Source of the DNA: Paracnuella aquatica
GTDB taxonomy: Bacteria; Bacteroidota; Bacteroidia; Chitinophagales; Chitinophagaceae
Assembly (NCBI RefSeq): GCF_003332885.2
Contig: NZ_QOWJ01000004.1
Location: 62,001-126,000, forward strand
Length of the DNA: 64,000 nt
Reading direction: 5' to 3'
A program made the translations under genes and the position numbers. Within the stretch, counting starts at the first letter, position 1. Every line of letters begins with the position of its first letter. Shown piece after piece: positions 34,580-42,501 of this stretch. The notes below the pieces were generated by a model that was not told the origin of the DNA, ran no database searches, and saw nothing but the letters and a program-made list of their open reading frames with translations.

Positions 34580-36523
34580 ATGTGGGCAACACGATTGCAG
34601 CAAACCGTTTGCTATGGCCTCATTGGCTTTTCCCTTATTGCCATTACCCAATGTACTTCATCGTCGGGCGCCGAAGCCGGCTGGGAACAAAAAAACGCGG
34701 ACCTCATTGCGCAGTATAACTTAAAAAAACAGGAACTTCCGTCGCTGCCTGCAGCCGCCGTGCAGTCGAACCTGGAAGCTGCTAAAGTAACCAGCATCGA
34801 CGGGCTGGATAGTGCCGAACTGTACCCCGGCGTGGGCGCCAAAATGTTTTGGGGCAACGGCACCATGATAACAATGTTGCAACTGGCACCGGGTGCCAAA
34901 ATTCCCGAAGAAACCGTAGCCGCCGACCGCTTTGTGTTTGTATTGGAAGGCAGCATAGATCAAACAATCAACGGAACGGCAACGCCGATGTTGGGACAAA
35001 AAAGAGTAGCGCCTGATGGTGCCAACAGCGCTACGCCCCGCACCGATTTTGTATACCTGCAAAAAGGAACCAAAGCTGGCATTACCGCTGGTGCAGCCGG
35101 CGCCAAATTGCTGGAGGCTTCTACCCCATTACGCCTCGATTACCTGCAAAAAGCAGGCGTGCAAAACATCCCTGCAACCGCTGCCGATGTAACTACAGCC
35201 ATGCAGCCCAACGTGGCGCCCAACAAAGTGCACGACCTCTATAACATACAACTCACCAAGCTGGCCGATGGCGCACATTCAAGGCTGGTTTCGGGCACTA
35301 ACATGCAACTAAGTTTTATATCGATGGACCCCAACTCGGTGTTTCCCCACCACATACATCCGCAGGAGCAAATGATGTTTGTGCTGCGTGGTGCCTGCGA
35401 CGAAATATTATTGGATGGCGAGCAGGCCATGAAAACAGGCGACGTGGTGCGCATACCTGCCAACATGGTGCACGGCGCTAAAATTGGCGAACTCGGTTGC
35501 GATGCACTGGATGTGTTTTGGCCCGCCCGTGCCGACTACCTGGAAAAAGAAAAAGGACAGCAGGCCCAATTTCGCGCCATCATACCCGAGAAAGCACAAC
35601 TGGAACTGGTGGTGGATGGTAAAAAAACAAAACCCGAACTGACCTTTACCGAAGGCCCCAAATGGATGAATGGGAAAGTGTATTTCTCCAACATGTATTT
35701 TGATAAAGACTTTGGCGCCAACCCCAAACGCAGCTCGCTGGTGGAGCTTGATCCCAGCGGTAGCTACCGCAATATTTCGGCGGGCAAAATGCAAACGAAT
35801 GGATTGTATCCTTACAAAAACGGCAACCTGCTGGTGTGTGATATGATGGGCCACCGCGTGGTGGAAATGACCACCAACGGCGAAGTGGTGCGTGTGGTAG
35901 CCGACAAATACAATGGCAAGCCCATTGACGGCCCCAACGATGTGGTAACCGATGCCAAAGGCGGCTTTTATTTTACCGATCCGCAGTTTACGATGGAAGC
36001 CGAAAAGTTCCAGCCTGGCCGCGCTGTTTATTATGTGTCGCCCGAAGGCGCCATTACCCGCGTAACGGAACCCAACGAGTTTGCGATGCCCAATGGTATT
36101 GTGCTGTCTCCTGACGGCAAAACGCTGTTCATCAACAACTGCTACGACGATGAAGATTGGTACCCGGTAAAAAGCGAAAAGGACAACTACATCTGGGCTT
36201 ATGATGTGCAGACCGATGGAACAATCAAAAACGGCCGCAAGTTTGCGCAGCTGTTCCTCACCGAAAATGTGCTGGACCGCAAAGGCAAATCGTCCAGCGC
36301 CGACGGCATGGCGATTGACAAAGCCGGCAACTTGTATGTAGCCACATATTACGGCGTACAGATCTTCAACGCGAAAGGTGCATTTGTAGGCATGATCAAC
36401 CTGCCCTCCTTTCCGGTTAGCCTTTGTTTTGGCGACAACGACATGAAGACGCTGTACATTGTGAGCTACAGCAAAGTGTATAAGATCCGTACGAATATGG
36501 AGGGGTATGTGAATTACTTGTAA
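34580..36523 (+). CDS. Bicupin-SMP-30 lactonase fusion lipoprotein
   Basis: At 647 residues, it has a lipoprotein signal with lipobox ITQC (Cys25). Residues about 75-190 form a cupin-like sandwich lacking metal histidines. Residues about 220-320 form a second cupin with a full metal set, His257/His258/His260, Glu263 and His299 (FPHHIHPQEQMMFVLRG, PANMVHGA). Residues about 340-647 form a complete SMP-30/gluconolactonase propeller starting TFTEGPKW (Glu358), with GPNDVV, MPNGIVLSPDG and SADGMAID giving the other metal ligands. A single lipid-anchored protein thus joins a sugar-binding or isomerising cupin to lactone hydrolysis. It is monocistronic, divergent from its left neighbour, and ends before a very strong terminator. 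The function as a fused lactonase is inferred. Confidence 0.82.
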   Translation: MWATRLQQTVCYGLIGFSLIAITQCTSSSGAEAGWEQKNADLIAQYNLKKQELPSLPAAAVQSNLEAAKVTSIDGLDSAELYPGVGAKMFWGNGTMITMLQLAPGAKIPEETVAADRFVFVLEGSIDQTINGTATPMLGQKRVAPDGANSATPRTDFVYLQKGTKAGITAGAAGAKLLEASTPLRLDYLQKAGVQNIPATAADVTTAMQPNVAPNKVHDLYNIQLTKLADGAHSRLVSGTNMQLSFISMDPNSVFPHHIHPQEQMMFVLRGACDEILLDGEQAMKTGDVVRIPANMVHGAKIGELGCDALDVFWPARADYLEKEKGQQAQFRAIIPEKAQLELVVDGKKTKPELTFTEGPKWMNGKVYFSNMYFDKDFGANPKRSSLVELDPSGSYRNISAGKMQTNGLYPYKNGNLLVCDMMGHRVVEMTTNGEVVRVVADKYNGKPIDGPNDVVTDAKGGFYFTDPQFTMEAEKFQPGRAVYYVSPEGAITRVTEPNEFAMPNGIVLSPDGKTLFINNCYDDEDWYPVKSEKDNYIWAYDVQTDGTIKNGRKFAQLFLTENVLDRKGKSSSADGMAIDKAGNLYVATYYGVQIFNAKGAFVGMINLPSFPVSLCFGDNDMKTLYIVSYSKVYKIRTNMEGYVNYL

Positions 36524-36532
36524 GGGGTCTTC

Positions 36533-36560
36533 GTGAAAAGTGAAACGTGAAAAATGAAAG
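36533..36560. repeat. Four-copy 7-nt tandem repeat (GTGAAAA type)
   Basis: GTGAAA or ATGAAA starts at 36533, 36540, 36547 and 36554, an exact 7-nt period, just after the bicupin/SMP-30 stop codon. It is non-coding. Confidence 0.7.
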
Positions 36561-36614
36561 AGTGGTAGTTGTCACGTGATAGCAGTCGTATAAATACCGA
36601 AAGTGTAATTGATT

Positions 36615-36657
36615 AAAATAAGAAAGCCTGCACAATTGGTGCAGGCTTTCTTATTTT
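36615..36657. terminator. Strong intrinsic terminator
   Basis: A perfect 19-bp stem (36615-36633 with 36639-36657) with a 5-nt loop has a GCCTGCAC core and A/T outer arms. It ends the rightward bicupin/SMP-30 gene and could also act leftward. Confidence 0.92.
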
Positions 36658-36721
36658 GAAAAAATTGTTTTCTAGTGGTTGCTTTGCAGCATGCTCATCT
36701 TGGTAAAAATCCTTTTCTCAA

Positions 36722-36750
36722 TGTCATGCCGAAAAAAGTTCGGCATGACA
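36722..36750. repeat. Half-size relative of the TGTCATGCCGAA palindromic element
   Basis: A perfect 12-bp inverted repeat (36722-36733 with 36739-36750), arm TGTCATGCCGAA, has only a 5-nt loop. It equals the outer ends of the 86-87 nt elements at 2067 and 56212 joined directly, as if the interior had been deleted. The surrounding intergenic space (36524-37010) holds no gene. Confidence 0.75.
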
Positions 36751-36816
36751 ATTCCGCAAGTTCGATGATCATGCACTTCAAATAAGGAAACCGAAAACAC
36801 ATTTACCTACACACAA

Positions 36817-36843
36817 AAAAGCCCCGGCAACACCGGTGCTTTT
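36817..36843 (-). terminator. Intrinsic terminator after the bicupin-ABM gene
   Basis: AAAAGCCCCGG (36817-36827) pairs with CCGGTGCTTTT (36833-36843) with one mismatch. In the leftward direction it ends in a run of six T. It lies about 170 nt past the stop at 37011. Confidence 0.7.
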
Positions 36844-37010
36844 GCATACATGGGAAGGTTTAAGTCGGACGGTATAGTGATTTATAAAAAACTGCGTCAC
36901 CTAAAATTGTCGGTCAATAAAGTTTTAGTAGAAACCCCATTTAAAAATTGAGATGTTTTGGTTGGTGACCTTTCTTTTCTACACGCTTTATATCGTTCGG
37001 CGCAGTGCCG

Positions 37011-38216
37011 TTATTTGCGGTTGTCGCCGGCCACATCATAGCCGCGCCATTTGAATGATTTTGCCAGCTTCTCTGCAGCGGGCCATGCGGCCTGGTGCTC
37101 CTTGCTGGCTACCCATTTGCGCCGGGCTTCTTCGGTGTCGAAAGAGATCTGCAACTGGTAATTGTAATCTGTTGCCTCACCCTGAATTTCCTTTTCAACA
37201 GCTTCAGGAAAAATGCGCAGCAACTTCGATTCGAGGTAACCTTGCTGCACCAGCATGGCCGGCACATATACGCCGGTGTACATTTTTTCAAAAGCCTCCG
37301 CGTTTTCTTTGGCTACCACAAAATCCATTTGCAGCACAATTGCTTTGGGCTTGGCCTGTACAGTGGTGCGGGCTGCTTCTTTTGGTGCGGTAGCTACGCC
37401 AATCACCAGCAGTTCCAGGTCTTCTTTGCCATCGTTGCTGATGGCCACCGTTTCGCCGTTGGCGCCATAAAATGCATGATCCAATTTGATGGGTGCCGTT
37501 TCGCCATTTACGCCAATGCTGCCCGAACCTTTTACCACGTAATACACTTCCTCCATGTTGGCCAGCTGCCTGCTGGCCTTGCTTCCGGCCGGGATGATCA
37601 CATGATCCACATGGTTCCAGGTGGTGGCAAAAATATCCGGACCCAGGATGCGGCGGTACAGGATGCCGTTGCCCGCATAAGCCGCATTGCCGGTGCGCAT
37701 CGTTTCCTTTTTCAACTGCCCCGACACAAACTGCGGGATGGCGTCCAACGAGGCACCTACGCGGTCGTCGCCCAGGTCGAAGTTGTCGCCACGGCCCTTG
37801 GTGGTGCTTACCGCAAAATTGAGCCAGCGCAGCGCCTTGCCGCTGTTGTTGTAAATGCCATGTGCATGGCCCAGTTTGCAGGGCACCACGGCAGGCCCTT
37901 TGATCTTGGAAGTGCGGCCATTTACGGTAAACTCGGCTTCGCCATCGAAGATCACGTACATTTCTTCGATGGTGTGGTGAAAATGCTGCCCGATGCCTGC
38001 TTTGTCGGGAATTTCGCCGGCATGCAGGTACAGCAGGTTGGTGGCCAGGGTCTGGCTGCCAATGAGGCCGGTAAATTTCATTTGGCCTGCGCCGGCATGC
38101 ACCGCCGACAGCTGGCGGTATTTGGATGGGTCGTTGAACACAACCCGCTTGCTCAGGTTTTGTGCAAAGGACTGCAGGGCAGCAAAGGCCGCCAGCAATA
38201 ATATGGCTCGCTTCAT
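37011..38216 (-). CDS. Exported bicupin with C-terminal ABM-like domain
   Basis: At 401 residues, it has a signal peptide (MKRAILLLAAFAALQSFAQ). Cupin 1 (about 40-140) has a complete metal site with His78, His80, Glu84 or Glu85 and His117/His119 (IGQHFHHTIEEMYVIFDG, CKLGHAHG). Cupin 2 (about 195-280, ATTWNHVDHVIIPAGS and MEEVYYVVKGSGSIGVNG) has fewer histidines. After a linker, residues about 293-395 resemble a dimeric alpha-beta barrel of the antibiotic-biosynthesis-monooxygenase type (IVLQMDFVVAKENAEAFEKMY, YQLQISFDTEEARRKWVASKEHQAAWP). I do not know a characterised protein with this order. It lies 27 nt downstream of the aldehyde dehydrogenase, so it should serve the same sugar-acid route, perhaps as an isomerase or oxygenase. 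The role is open. Confidence 0.75.
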   Translation of the reverse strand: MKRAILLLAAFAALQSFAQNLSKRVVFNDPSKYRQLSAVHAGAGQMKFTGLIGSQTLATNLLYLHAGEIPDKAGIGQHFHHTIEEMYVIFDGEAEFTVNGRTSKIKGPAVVPCKLGHAHGIYNNSGKALRWLNFAVSTTKGRGDNFDLGDDRVGASLDAIPQFVSGQLKKETMRTGNAAYAGNGILYRRILGPDIFATTWNHVDHVIIPAGSKASRQLANMEEVYYVVKGSGSIGVNGETAPIKLDHAFYGANGETVAISNDGKEDLELLVIGVATAPKEAARTTVQAKPKAIVLQMDFVVAKENAEAFEKMYTGVYVPAMLVQQGYLESKLLRIFPEAVEKEIQGEATDYNYQLQISFDTEEARRKWVASKEHQAAWPAAEKLAKSFKWRGYDVAGDNRK

Positions 38217-38243
38217 GTATCGTTAGTTTTTATCTGTTAATGG

Positions 38244-39854
38244 TTACAGGCTTACAGCGGCAACCCGGCCCACGGCATTACGGGTAAACACACCATCCAC
38301 CTTGCGCATGAGGTGCAGCGGGTTGCTGTCTTTCAGTGCATCGGGTAAAAATTCCTGCGGGCAATCCTGGTAACACACGGGGCGCAAAAAGCGGTTGATC
38401 GCCTCCGTCCCTACAGAGGTAAAATGCGCAAACGTAGTGGCCGGGAAAGGCCCGCCGTGCATCATGGCATGCGACACCTCAACGCCGGTGGGCACGCCGT
38501 TGTAAATCAGGCGCCCTACTTTTTGCGTCATCACTTCCACGCTGTTGTGAAACTGCGCCAGGTCATCAGGGGTGCCCATTACCGTGCCAGTAAGTTGCCC
38601 GTGCAAATGCGCCAGGGTTTCTTTTAAATCAGCAGCATCGTTGCACAGCACTACCAATGATGTGGGGCCAAACACTTCGTTTTGCAATGCGCTGTTTTGC
38701 CTGAAATTTTCCGCGGTTGTTTGCGCCAGCGAAGCGGTGGCTTTATAATCGGCACCTGCTTCCTCGCCCTGGAACACGGCCTGCACACCGGGCTGCCCCA
38801 GCAGTTGCTGCCGCTCCGACTGGTAAGCGGAACAAATGGTTTTGTTCAGCATGGTGGCAGCAGGTACCTGCGCCAGTGCGTTGGACAATTTCTGCACGAA
38901 TGCTTCGGTATTGCTGTCGTTGATGATAAACAGGAGACCAGGGTTGGTGCAAAACTGGCCCACGCCCAGCGTGATGGAAGCACTCAGTTGCGCCGCCACT
39001 GCATCGGCATCGGCTGCTATTTTGCCCGGCAAAACCAGCACAGGGTTGATCGAGCTCATTTCGGCATAAACCGGGATGGGTTCTTCCCTATCGTTTACCG
39101 CCGATTTCATCAGCGCCATGCCACCGCGAAACGAGCCGGTAAAACCTACCGCTTTGATGGCGGGATGTTTTACCAGCTGCTGTCCCAGCACCGAGCCTTC
39201 ACCAATCAGCGACGAGAACACGCCATCGGGCATGCCGGTTTTTTGGGCGGCCTTGATGATGGCCGATGCTACCAGCTCGTTGGTACCCAGATGGGCGCTG
39301 TGTGCTTTTACCACCACCGGGCAGCCAGCTGCAAGCGCCGATGCGGTATCGCCACCGGCCGTGGAAAATGCCAATGGAAAATTAGACGCTGCAAACACCG
39401 CAACCGGGCCAATGGGCACCATCATGCGGCGGAGGTCGGCGCGGGGCAGCGGCTTACGGTCGGGCATAGCCGTATCAATAATGGCATCTACAAAAGAGCC
39501 GTCCTGCAGGTGCGTTGCAAACAGGCGCAACTGCCCTACGGTGCGGCCACGTTCGCCGGTGATGCGGGCTTCGGGCAGGCCGGTTTCGAGGTGTGCCCGC
39601 AGAATGAGTGCATCGCCCAACTCCATGATCTCGTCGGCAATAGCTTCGAGAAACGCAGCTCTTTCTGCAAATGAAGTTTGGCTGTAGGTTTCAAAAGCCG
39701 CTTTTGCCTTTTGCACGGCGGCGCTTATTTCGTCGGCTGTTGCTATGGCAAAGTCGCCCGGCAGGTTTTCTTTTTGCACGGTGCTGAATGCCTGTAGCTT
39801 TTTATCGCCAGCCGATCTGGTTTCAAATCCAATGAAGTTATGTCCGAGGAGCAT
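38244..39854 (-). CDS. NADP-type aldehyde dehydrogenase, probable 2,5-dioxovalerate dehydrogenase
   Basis: This 536-residue cytosolic enzyme belongs to the ALDH superfamily branch of 2-oxoglutarate-semialdehyde (2,5-dioxopentanoate) dehydrogenases, which are longer than common ALDHs at the C-terminus. The catalytic Cys302 sits in GVGQFCTNPG, Glu265 in YAEMSSINPV, Asn158 in AASNFPLAFS and Lys183 in VVKAHSAHLG; the FTGSFRGG nucleotide loop is at 238-245. It would make 2-oxoglutarate from the semialdehyde produced by the FAH-family enzyme at 7601, the last Weimberg step. Upstream, CGAACGATTG (complement of 39913-39922) matches the decamer next to the AraC start, hinting at shared control. It is the first gene of a two-gene unit with the exported bicupin. 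Confidence 0.87.
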   Translation of the reverse strand: MLLGHNFIGFETRSAGDKKLQAFSTVQKENLPGDFAIATADEISAAVQKAKAAFETYSQTSFAERAAFLEAIADEIMELGDALILRAHLETGLPEARITGERGRTVGQLRLFATHLQDGSFVDAIIDTAMPDRKPLPRADLRRMMVPIGPVAVFAASNFPLAFSTAGGDTASALAAGCPVVVKAHSAHLGTNELVASAIIKAAQKTGMPDGVFSSLIGEGSVLGQQLVKHPAIKAVGFTGSFRGGMALMKSAVNDREEPIPVYAEMSSINPVLVLPGKIAADADAVAAQLSASITLGVGQFCTNPGLLFIINDSNTEAFVQKLSNALAQVPAATMLNKTICSAYQSERQQLLGQPGVQAVFQGEEAGADYKATASLAQTTAENFRQNSALQNEVFGPTSLVVLCNDAADLKETLAHLHGQLTGTVMGTPDDLAQFHNSVEVMTQKVGRLIYNGVPTGVEVSHAMMHGGPFPATTFAHFTSVGTEAINRFLRPVCYQDCPQEFLPDALKDSNPLHLMRKVDGVFTRNAVGRVAAVSL

Positions 39855-40253
39855 GGTATGAGGTTTCAGGTTTTTGAGCCGGCGGGTTGAGCCCGGGCTT
39901 TGTTATGTACACAATCGTTCGCCAGACAAGGTATTTAAATAGGCGGGTACAATACTTCCAAATAAAGCCACCGAAGGATTATAAACATATTGGGGTGGTG
40001 TAGTGAGCCAATGTTGGTTCCCTTCTGCGTTTGCCATAACGCCAAAACTTAGGTCATGCAAACAAGTGGTGCTTGCTGCTTCATGAATAAAGACTCGGGT
40101 TGACATTTTACCGGAGTATTTGCTGCCAGTGCAATTGTAGCGGGTGTTACATCTCAGAGTGGCCGATGAATGTTTTATTAAAAATGTGTACAACTAGGTT
40201 CAAACGGCGCATGTGCCAGTTAAATTGATACCGCACAATTTGGTAACGCAATG
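39855..40253. other. Intergenic region upstream of the aldehyde dehydrogenase
   Basis: This 399-nt stretch lies between the aldehyde dehydrogenase start and the PIN toxin stop. A 96-codon leftward frame at 39903-40193 looks non-coding (Cys/Thr/Ser-rich, no family feature). It contains CAATCGTTCG at 39913-39922 and no clear TAnnTTTG promoter. Confidence 0.5.
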
Positions 40254-40682
40254 TTACGTACCTGCTGCTTCTCTACTTTCAAGGTATTGTGTAATAGTGA
40301 GGATTTTGGTTCGCCCATATTTTTTCAGATCCAACAGATCCTTGTCGCCGGTCAACAGGTGGGTAGCCTTGCCGTCTTTGGCAAGTGATAGCAGAAAGTT
40401 GTCTTTGGGATCACGGCAAGCAGCAACGATGGTGGTGACGGCAATAAATTCAGCCCCTTGCATGATGCTTTCCAATAGTTGCTGGAGGTCCGTTACTGAA
40501 AAGTAGCGTTTAAATTTTGGCCTGGTAGCCACTTCCAAAAATTCGTCGAGCAGTTCCTGGCTAAAAAGAAGTGTAACCTGGCCACCGAACAAAACGTTGT
40601 CAAGTTTGGCGGAGCTTTTTGTAAGAAGCAAACTTATCCACAGGTTGGTGTCTATGATTAATCTATGCTTTACGCTGCGCAT
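40254..40682 (-). CDS. PIN-domain toxin (COG1569 type)
   Basis: At 142 residues, this is a PIN-fold ribonuclease of putative toxin-antitoxin modules. The acidic metal site is visible as Asp11 in RLIIDTNLW, Glu43/Glu47 in SQELLDEFLEV, Asp91/Asp94 in CRDPKDNFLL and Asp113/Asp116 in LLTGDKDLLDL. Such toxins cleave RNA, often tRNA or mRNA. The ATG overlaps the 3' end of the upstream antitoxin gene by 20 nt, so translation is coupled. The unit is antitoxin first, opposite to the HigBA order nearby. It is complete, with no disruption. Confidence 0.87.
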   Translation of the reverse strand: MRSVKHRLIIDTNLWISLLLTKSSAKLDNVLFGGQVTLLFSQELLDEFLEVATRPKFKRYFSVTDLQQLLESIMQGAEFIAVTTIVAACRDPKDNFLLSLAKDGKATHLLTGDKDLLDLKKYGRTKILTITQYLESREAAGT

Positions 40683-40887
40683 AGCGTTTCGATCTTACAC
40701 CCTCAACTTCCTTGGTGATATCTTCCAGCGATGGCGGTGCAGCGCTTGCTTTTTTCCGCAGCCGGTTTACAACGGTCTGAAAACCGTTCTCCGGCTGCTC
40801 ACTAATGGAAATAAGCTTTAGATCAGCCAAACTCTGCAACAGTTTTGCCGCTTTTGGATTAAGGATGTTTACTTGGAACGTTTGCAT
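40663..40887 (-). CDS. Antitoxin partner of the PIN toxin
   Basis: A longer frame starts at 40989, but ATG 40887 gives the recognisable 74-residue start MQTFQVNILNPKAAKLLQSLADLKLI and lies right after a TAnnTTTG element, so I prefer it. The N-terminal beta strand plus helix resembles small ribbon-helix-helix-like antitoxins found beside COG1569 PIN proteins. The C-terminal part (PPSLEDITKEVEGVRSKRYAQRKA) is basic and probably wraps the toxin. It overlaps the toxin gene by 20 nt. Confidence 0.75.
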   Translation of the reverse strand: MQTFQVNILNPKAAKLLQSLADLKLISISEQPENGFQTVVNRLRKKASAAPPSLEDITKEVEGVRSKRYAQRKA

Positions 40888-40892
40888 ACTTC

Positions 40893-40900
40893 CAAAGTTA
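40893..40900 (-). promoter_or_regulatory. Bacteroidota -7 promoter element for the PIN antitoxin
   Basis: Reading leftward, TAACTTTG matches TAnnTTTG exactly. The predicted transcription start falls at or next to the antitoxin ATG (40887), suggesting a leaderless or nearly leaderless mRNA. No obvious -33 element was found. Confidence 0.45.
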
Positions 40901-41024
40901 ATAAATCTGGCCGACAGCAGAATGTCGCCAGTCATCCGTGGCGACACAAACCGGCACTCAATTCTACACATGATTATTTGACTGCCCACATAATTTCAGC
41001 GTAACAACAGCACAAGGAAGGCAG

Positions 41025-41058
41025 AAAAAAAAACACCCACCGCTTTCAGCAGTGGGTG
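41025..41058 (-). terminator. Intrinsic terminator after the phosphodiesterase gene
   Basis: CACCCACCGC (41034-41043) pairs with GCAGTGGGTG (41049-41058) with one mismatch and a 5-nt loop. In the leftward direction a T-run follows (complement of 41025-41033). It lies just beyond the stop at 41092. Confidence 0.85.
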
Positions 41059-41091
41059 CCCTATTAAAATCAATGCTAAGAGGCAGCAACG

Positions 41092-42462
41092 CTACTTTGC
41101 AGTAATGCTAACCGCGCTGTTCAATAACTGTGGGTGCAACTTACCATCGATGCCCGCATCCATTTGCAGCCCCAGCAGGTGTGCAATGAGCGGTGCAATG
41201 TCGGTGAGGTTCATTTCGGGTACCACGGCACCTTTCCTAATGCCTTTACCAAAGGCAACAAAGCCGGTTTGGATCTCTTTAAAATCGGGGAAGTAGCCAT
41301 GCGTGCCGCCTTTAGCGCTGCGTATAAACTCGCCTTTCGAATCGGAACTAAACGTGTAGCCTTTTTCCGCAGCCAGTGCTAACGCAGCATTGGGATCGGC
41401 ACCAATGGCATCCAATTGCTGGCGTGTTTTGATCTTGAAGAATTGTTGCTGCTCCGCCGGAAGTTGCGCCAGCAGGCTTTTTACTTTCTCCAGCGTTGCC
41501 TTGTCGGCAGGATTTTTCAGGTGCAGAAAAGTGGCGCCGCCCGATGCATGAAAATAAGCCTTCCAATTATCGCCGCTGTTGGGTGCATACAGGCCCGCTT
41601 TGCGCAGCAGCACATTTGGCGCCAGCGCATTGTGGATGTTTACAAACCCATGATCACCGGTGATGATGAACGTGGTTTGTTCATAGATGCCCGCCTTTTT
41701 GGTGGCTTCTACAATCTTGCGCAGTGCACCATCCACCACGGTCAGCGAGGTACGGACCTTGTCGCCATCGCGGCCCTGCTCGTGTTCAAAATGATCCACA
41801 GTTACCAGGTGCAGCGACAACAGCGCCGGCTTGTGTTTGCGAATGAGGTAACAGGCCATTTGCGCATTGATGTCGTCGATGCCGTAGTAGTCGCCATTGA
41901 AATCAATGGGCTCCAGTTTACCCGTTGCTTGCTGCTGTATTTCGGCAAACAATCCTTTCGGTGTTGCGTTTTCTTCCAGCGCTTTCAGCATGTTCCGCTC
42001 CTCGCCCTTTTTCTTAGGCAGGTACCAGTATTCGGGCACCACATAATCGGCGGCGCTGTTCAGCGTAACGGGCCAGAACACCGATGCAGTAACGAGCCCT
42101 TTTTGTTTCGCGAGGTCAAATACAGTGGGCACTTTGATGCCCTTATAATCCCAGTACCATTTACCGGTAATGGAATCGGTTTCCACAGGTGTGTTGTAAT
42201 AGATGCCATGCTTGAGCGGCTTTTGCCCGGTGATCATCGCGGTATGCGAAGGATAGGTAACCGACGGAAATACGCCGTTGACTCCATCCGAATGAGCGCC
42301 TTTTTGCAGGCCCTGCCGCAGGTTCACCATTTCCCAGCTGGGGTCTTTGTAAAACTCTGGCCGCAAGCCATCGACGCTGATCAGGATCACGTGGCTGTTT
42401 TGTGCACCTGCCGCAGCGGCCAGCATCATCAACACGAATATCATTGCATTTCTTGTCATCAT
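41092..42462 (-). CDS. Exported ectonucleotide pyrophosphatase/phosphodiesterase (alkaline phosphatase superfamily)
   Basis: At 456 residues, it has a signal peptide (MMTRNAMIFVLMMLAAAAGAQ) and then a type I nucleotide pyrophosphatase/phosphodiesterase domain. Metal and nucleophile residues are Asp31 (ILISVDGLRPEF), Thr69 (FPSVTYPSHTAMITG), the VDHFEHEQG Asp/His pair and ITGDHGF, plus a late His (GGTHGYFPDF). The two-zinc site hydrolyses phosphodiester or pyrophosphate bonds of nucleotides or lipids in the periplasm. It lies 39 nt downstream of the Oar-type TonB receptor and shares a transcript ending at the terminator at 41034. Import and hydrolysis of a phosphodiester compound is the inferred joint role. 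Confidence 0.9.
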   Translation of the reverse strand: MMTRNAMIFVLMMLAAAAGAQNSHVILISVDGLRPEFYKDPSWEMVNLRQGLQKGAHSDGVNGVFPSVTYPSHTAMITGQKPLKHGIYYNTPVETDSITGKWYWDYKGIKVPTVFDLAKQKGLVTASVFWPVTLNSAADYVVPEYWYLPKKKGEERNMLKALEENATPKGLFAEIQQQATGKLEPIDFNGDYYGIDDINAQMACYLIRKHKPALLSLHLVTVDHFEHEQGRDGDKVRTSLTVVDGALRKIVEATKKAGIYEQTTFIITGDHGFVNIHNALAPNVLLRKAGLYAPNSGDNWKAYFHASGGATFLHLKNPADKATLEKVKSLLAQLPAEQQQFFKIKTRQQLDAIGADPNAALALAAEKGYTFSSDSKGEFIRSAKGGTHGYFPDFKEIQTGFVAFGKGIRKGAVVPEMNLTDIAPLIAHLLGLQMDAGIDGKLHPQLLNSAVSITAK

Positions 42463-42501
42463 GGTAACAGTTATTGCTGCTCTAAAAATTGATGCAACCG
42501 G

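Noticed and set aside
37095-38201. Open frame of 368 codons on the + strand antisense to the exported bicupin
   Set aside because: The opposite strand encodes a protein with signal peptide and cupin motifs; the antisense translation is His/Phe/Val-rich without any family feature, an effect of codon usage.
38682-39674. Open frame of 330 codons on the + strand opposite the aldehyde dehydrogenase
   Set aside because: The aldehyde dehydrogenase on the - strand has all catalytic residues; the antisense product is not protein-like.
39903-40193. Leftward frame of 96 codons upstream of the aldehyde dehydrogenase
   Set aside because: Its composition is unlike neighbouring proteins, with no signal, motif or good spacing; treated as intergenic.
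41416-42492. Open frame of 358 codons on the + strand antisense to the phosphodiesterase
   Set aside because: Mirror frame of a gene with clear catalytic residues; no signal, domain or plausible start.
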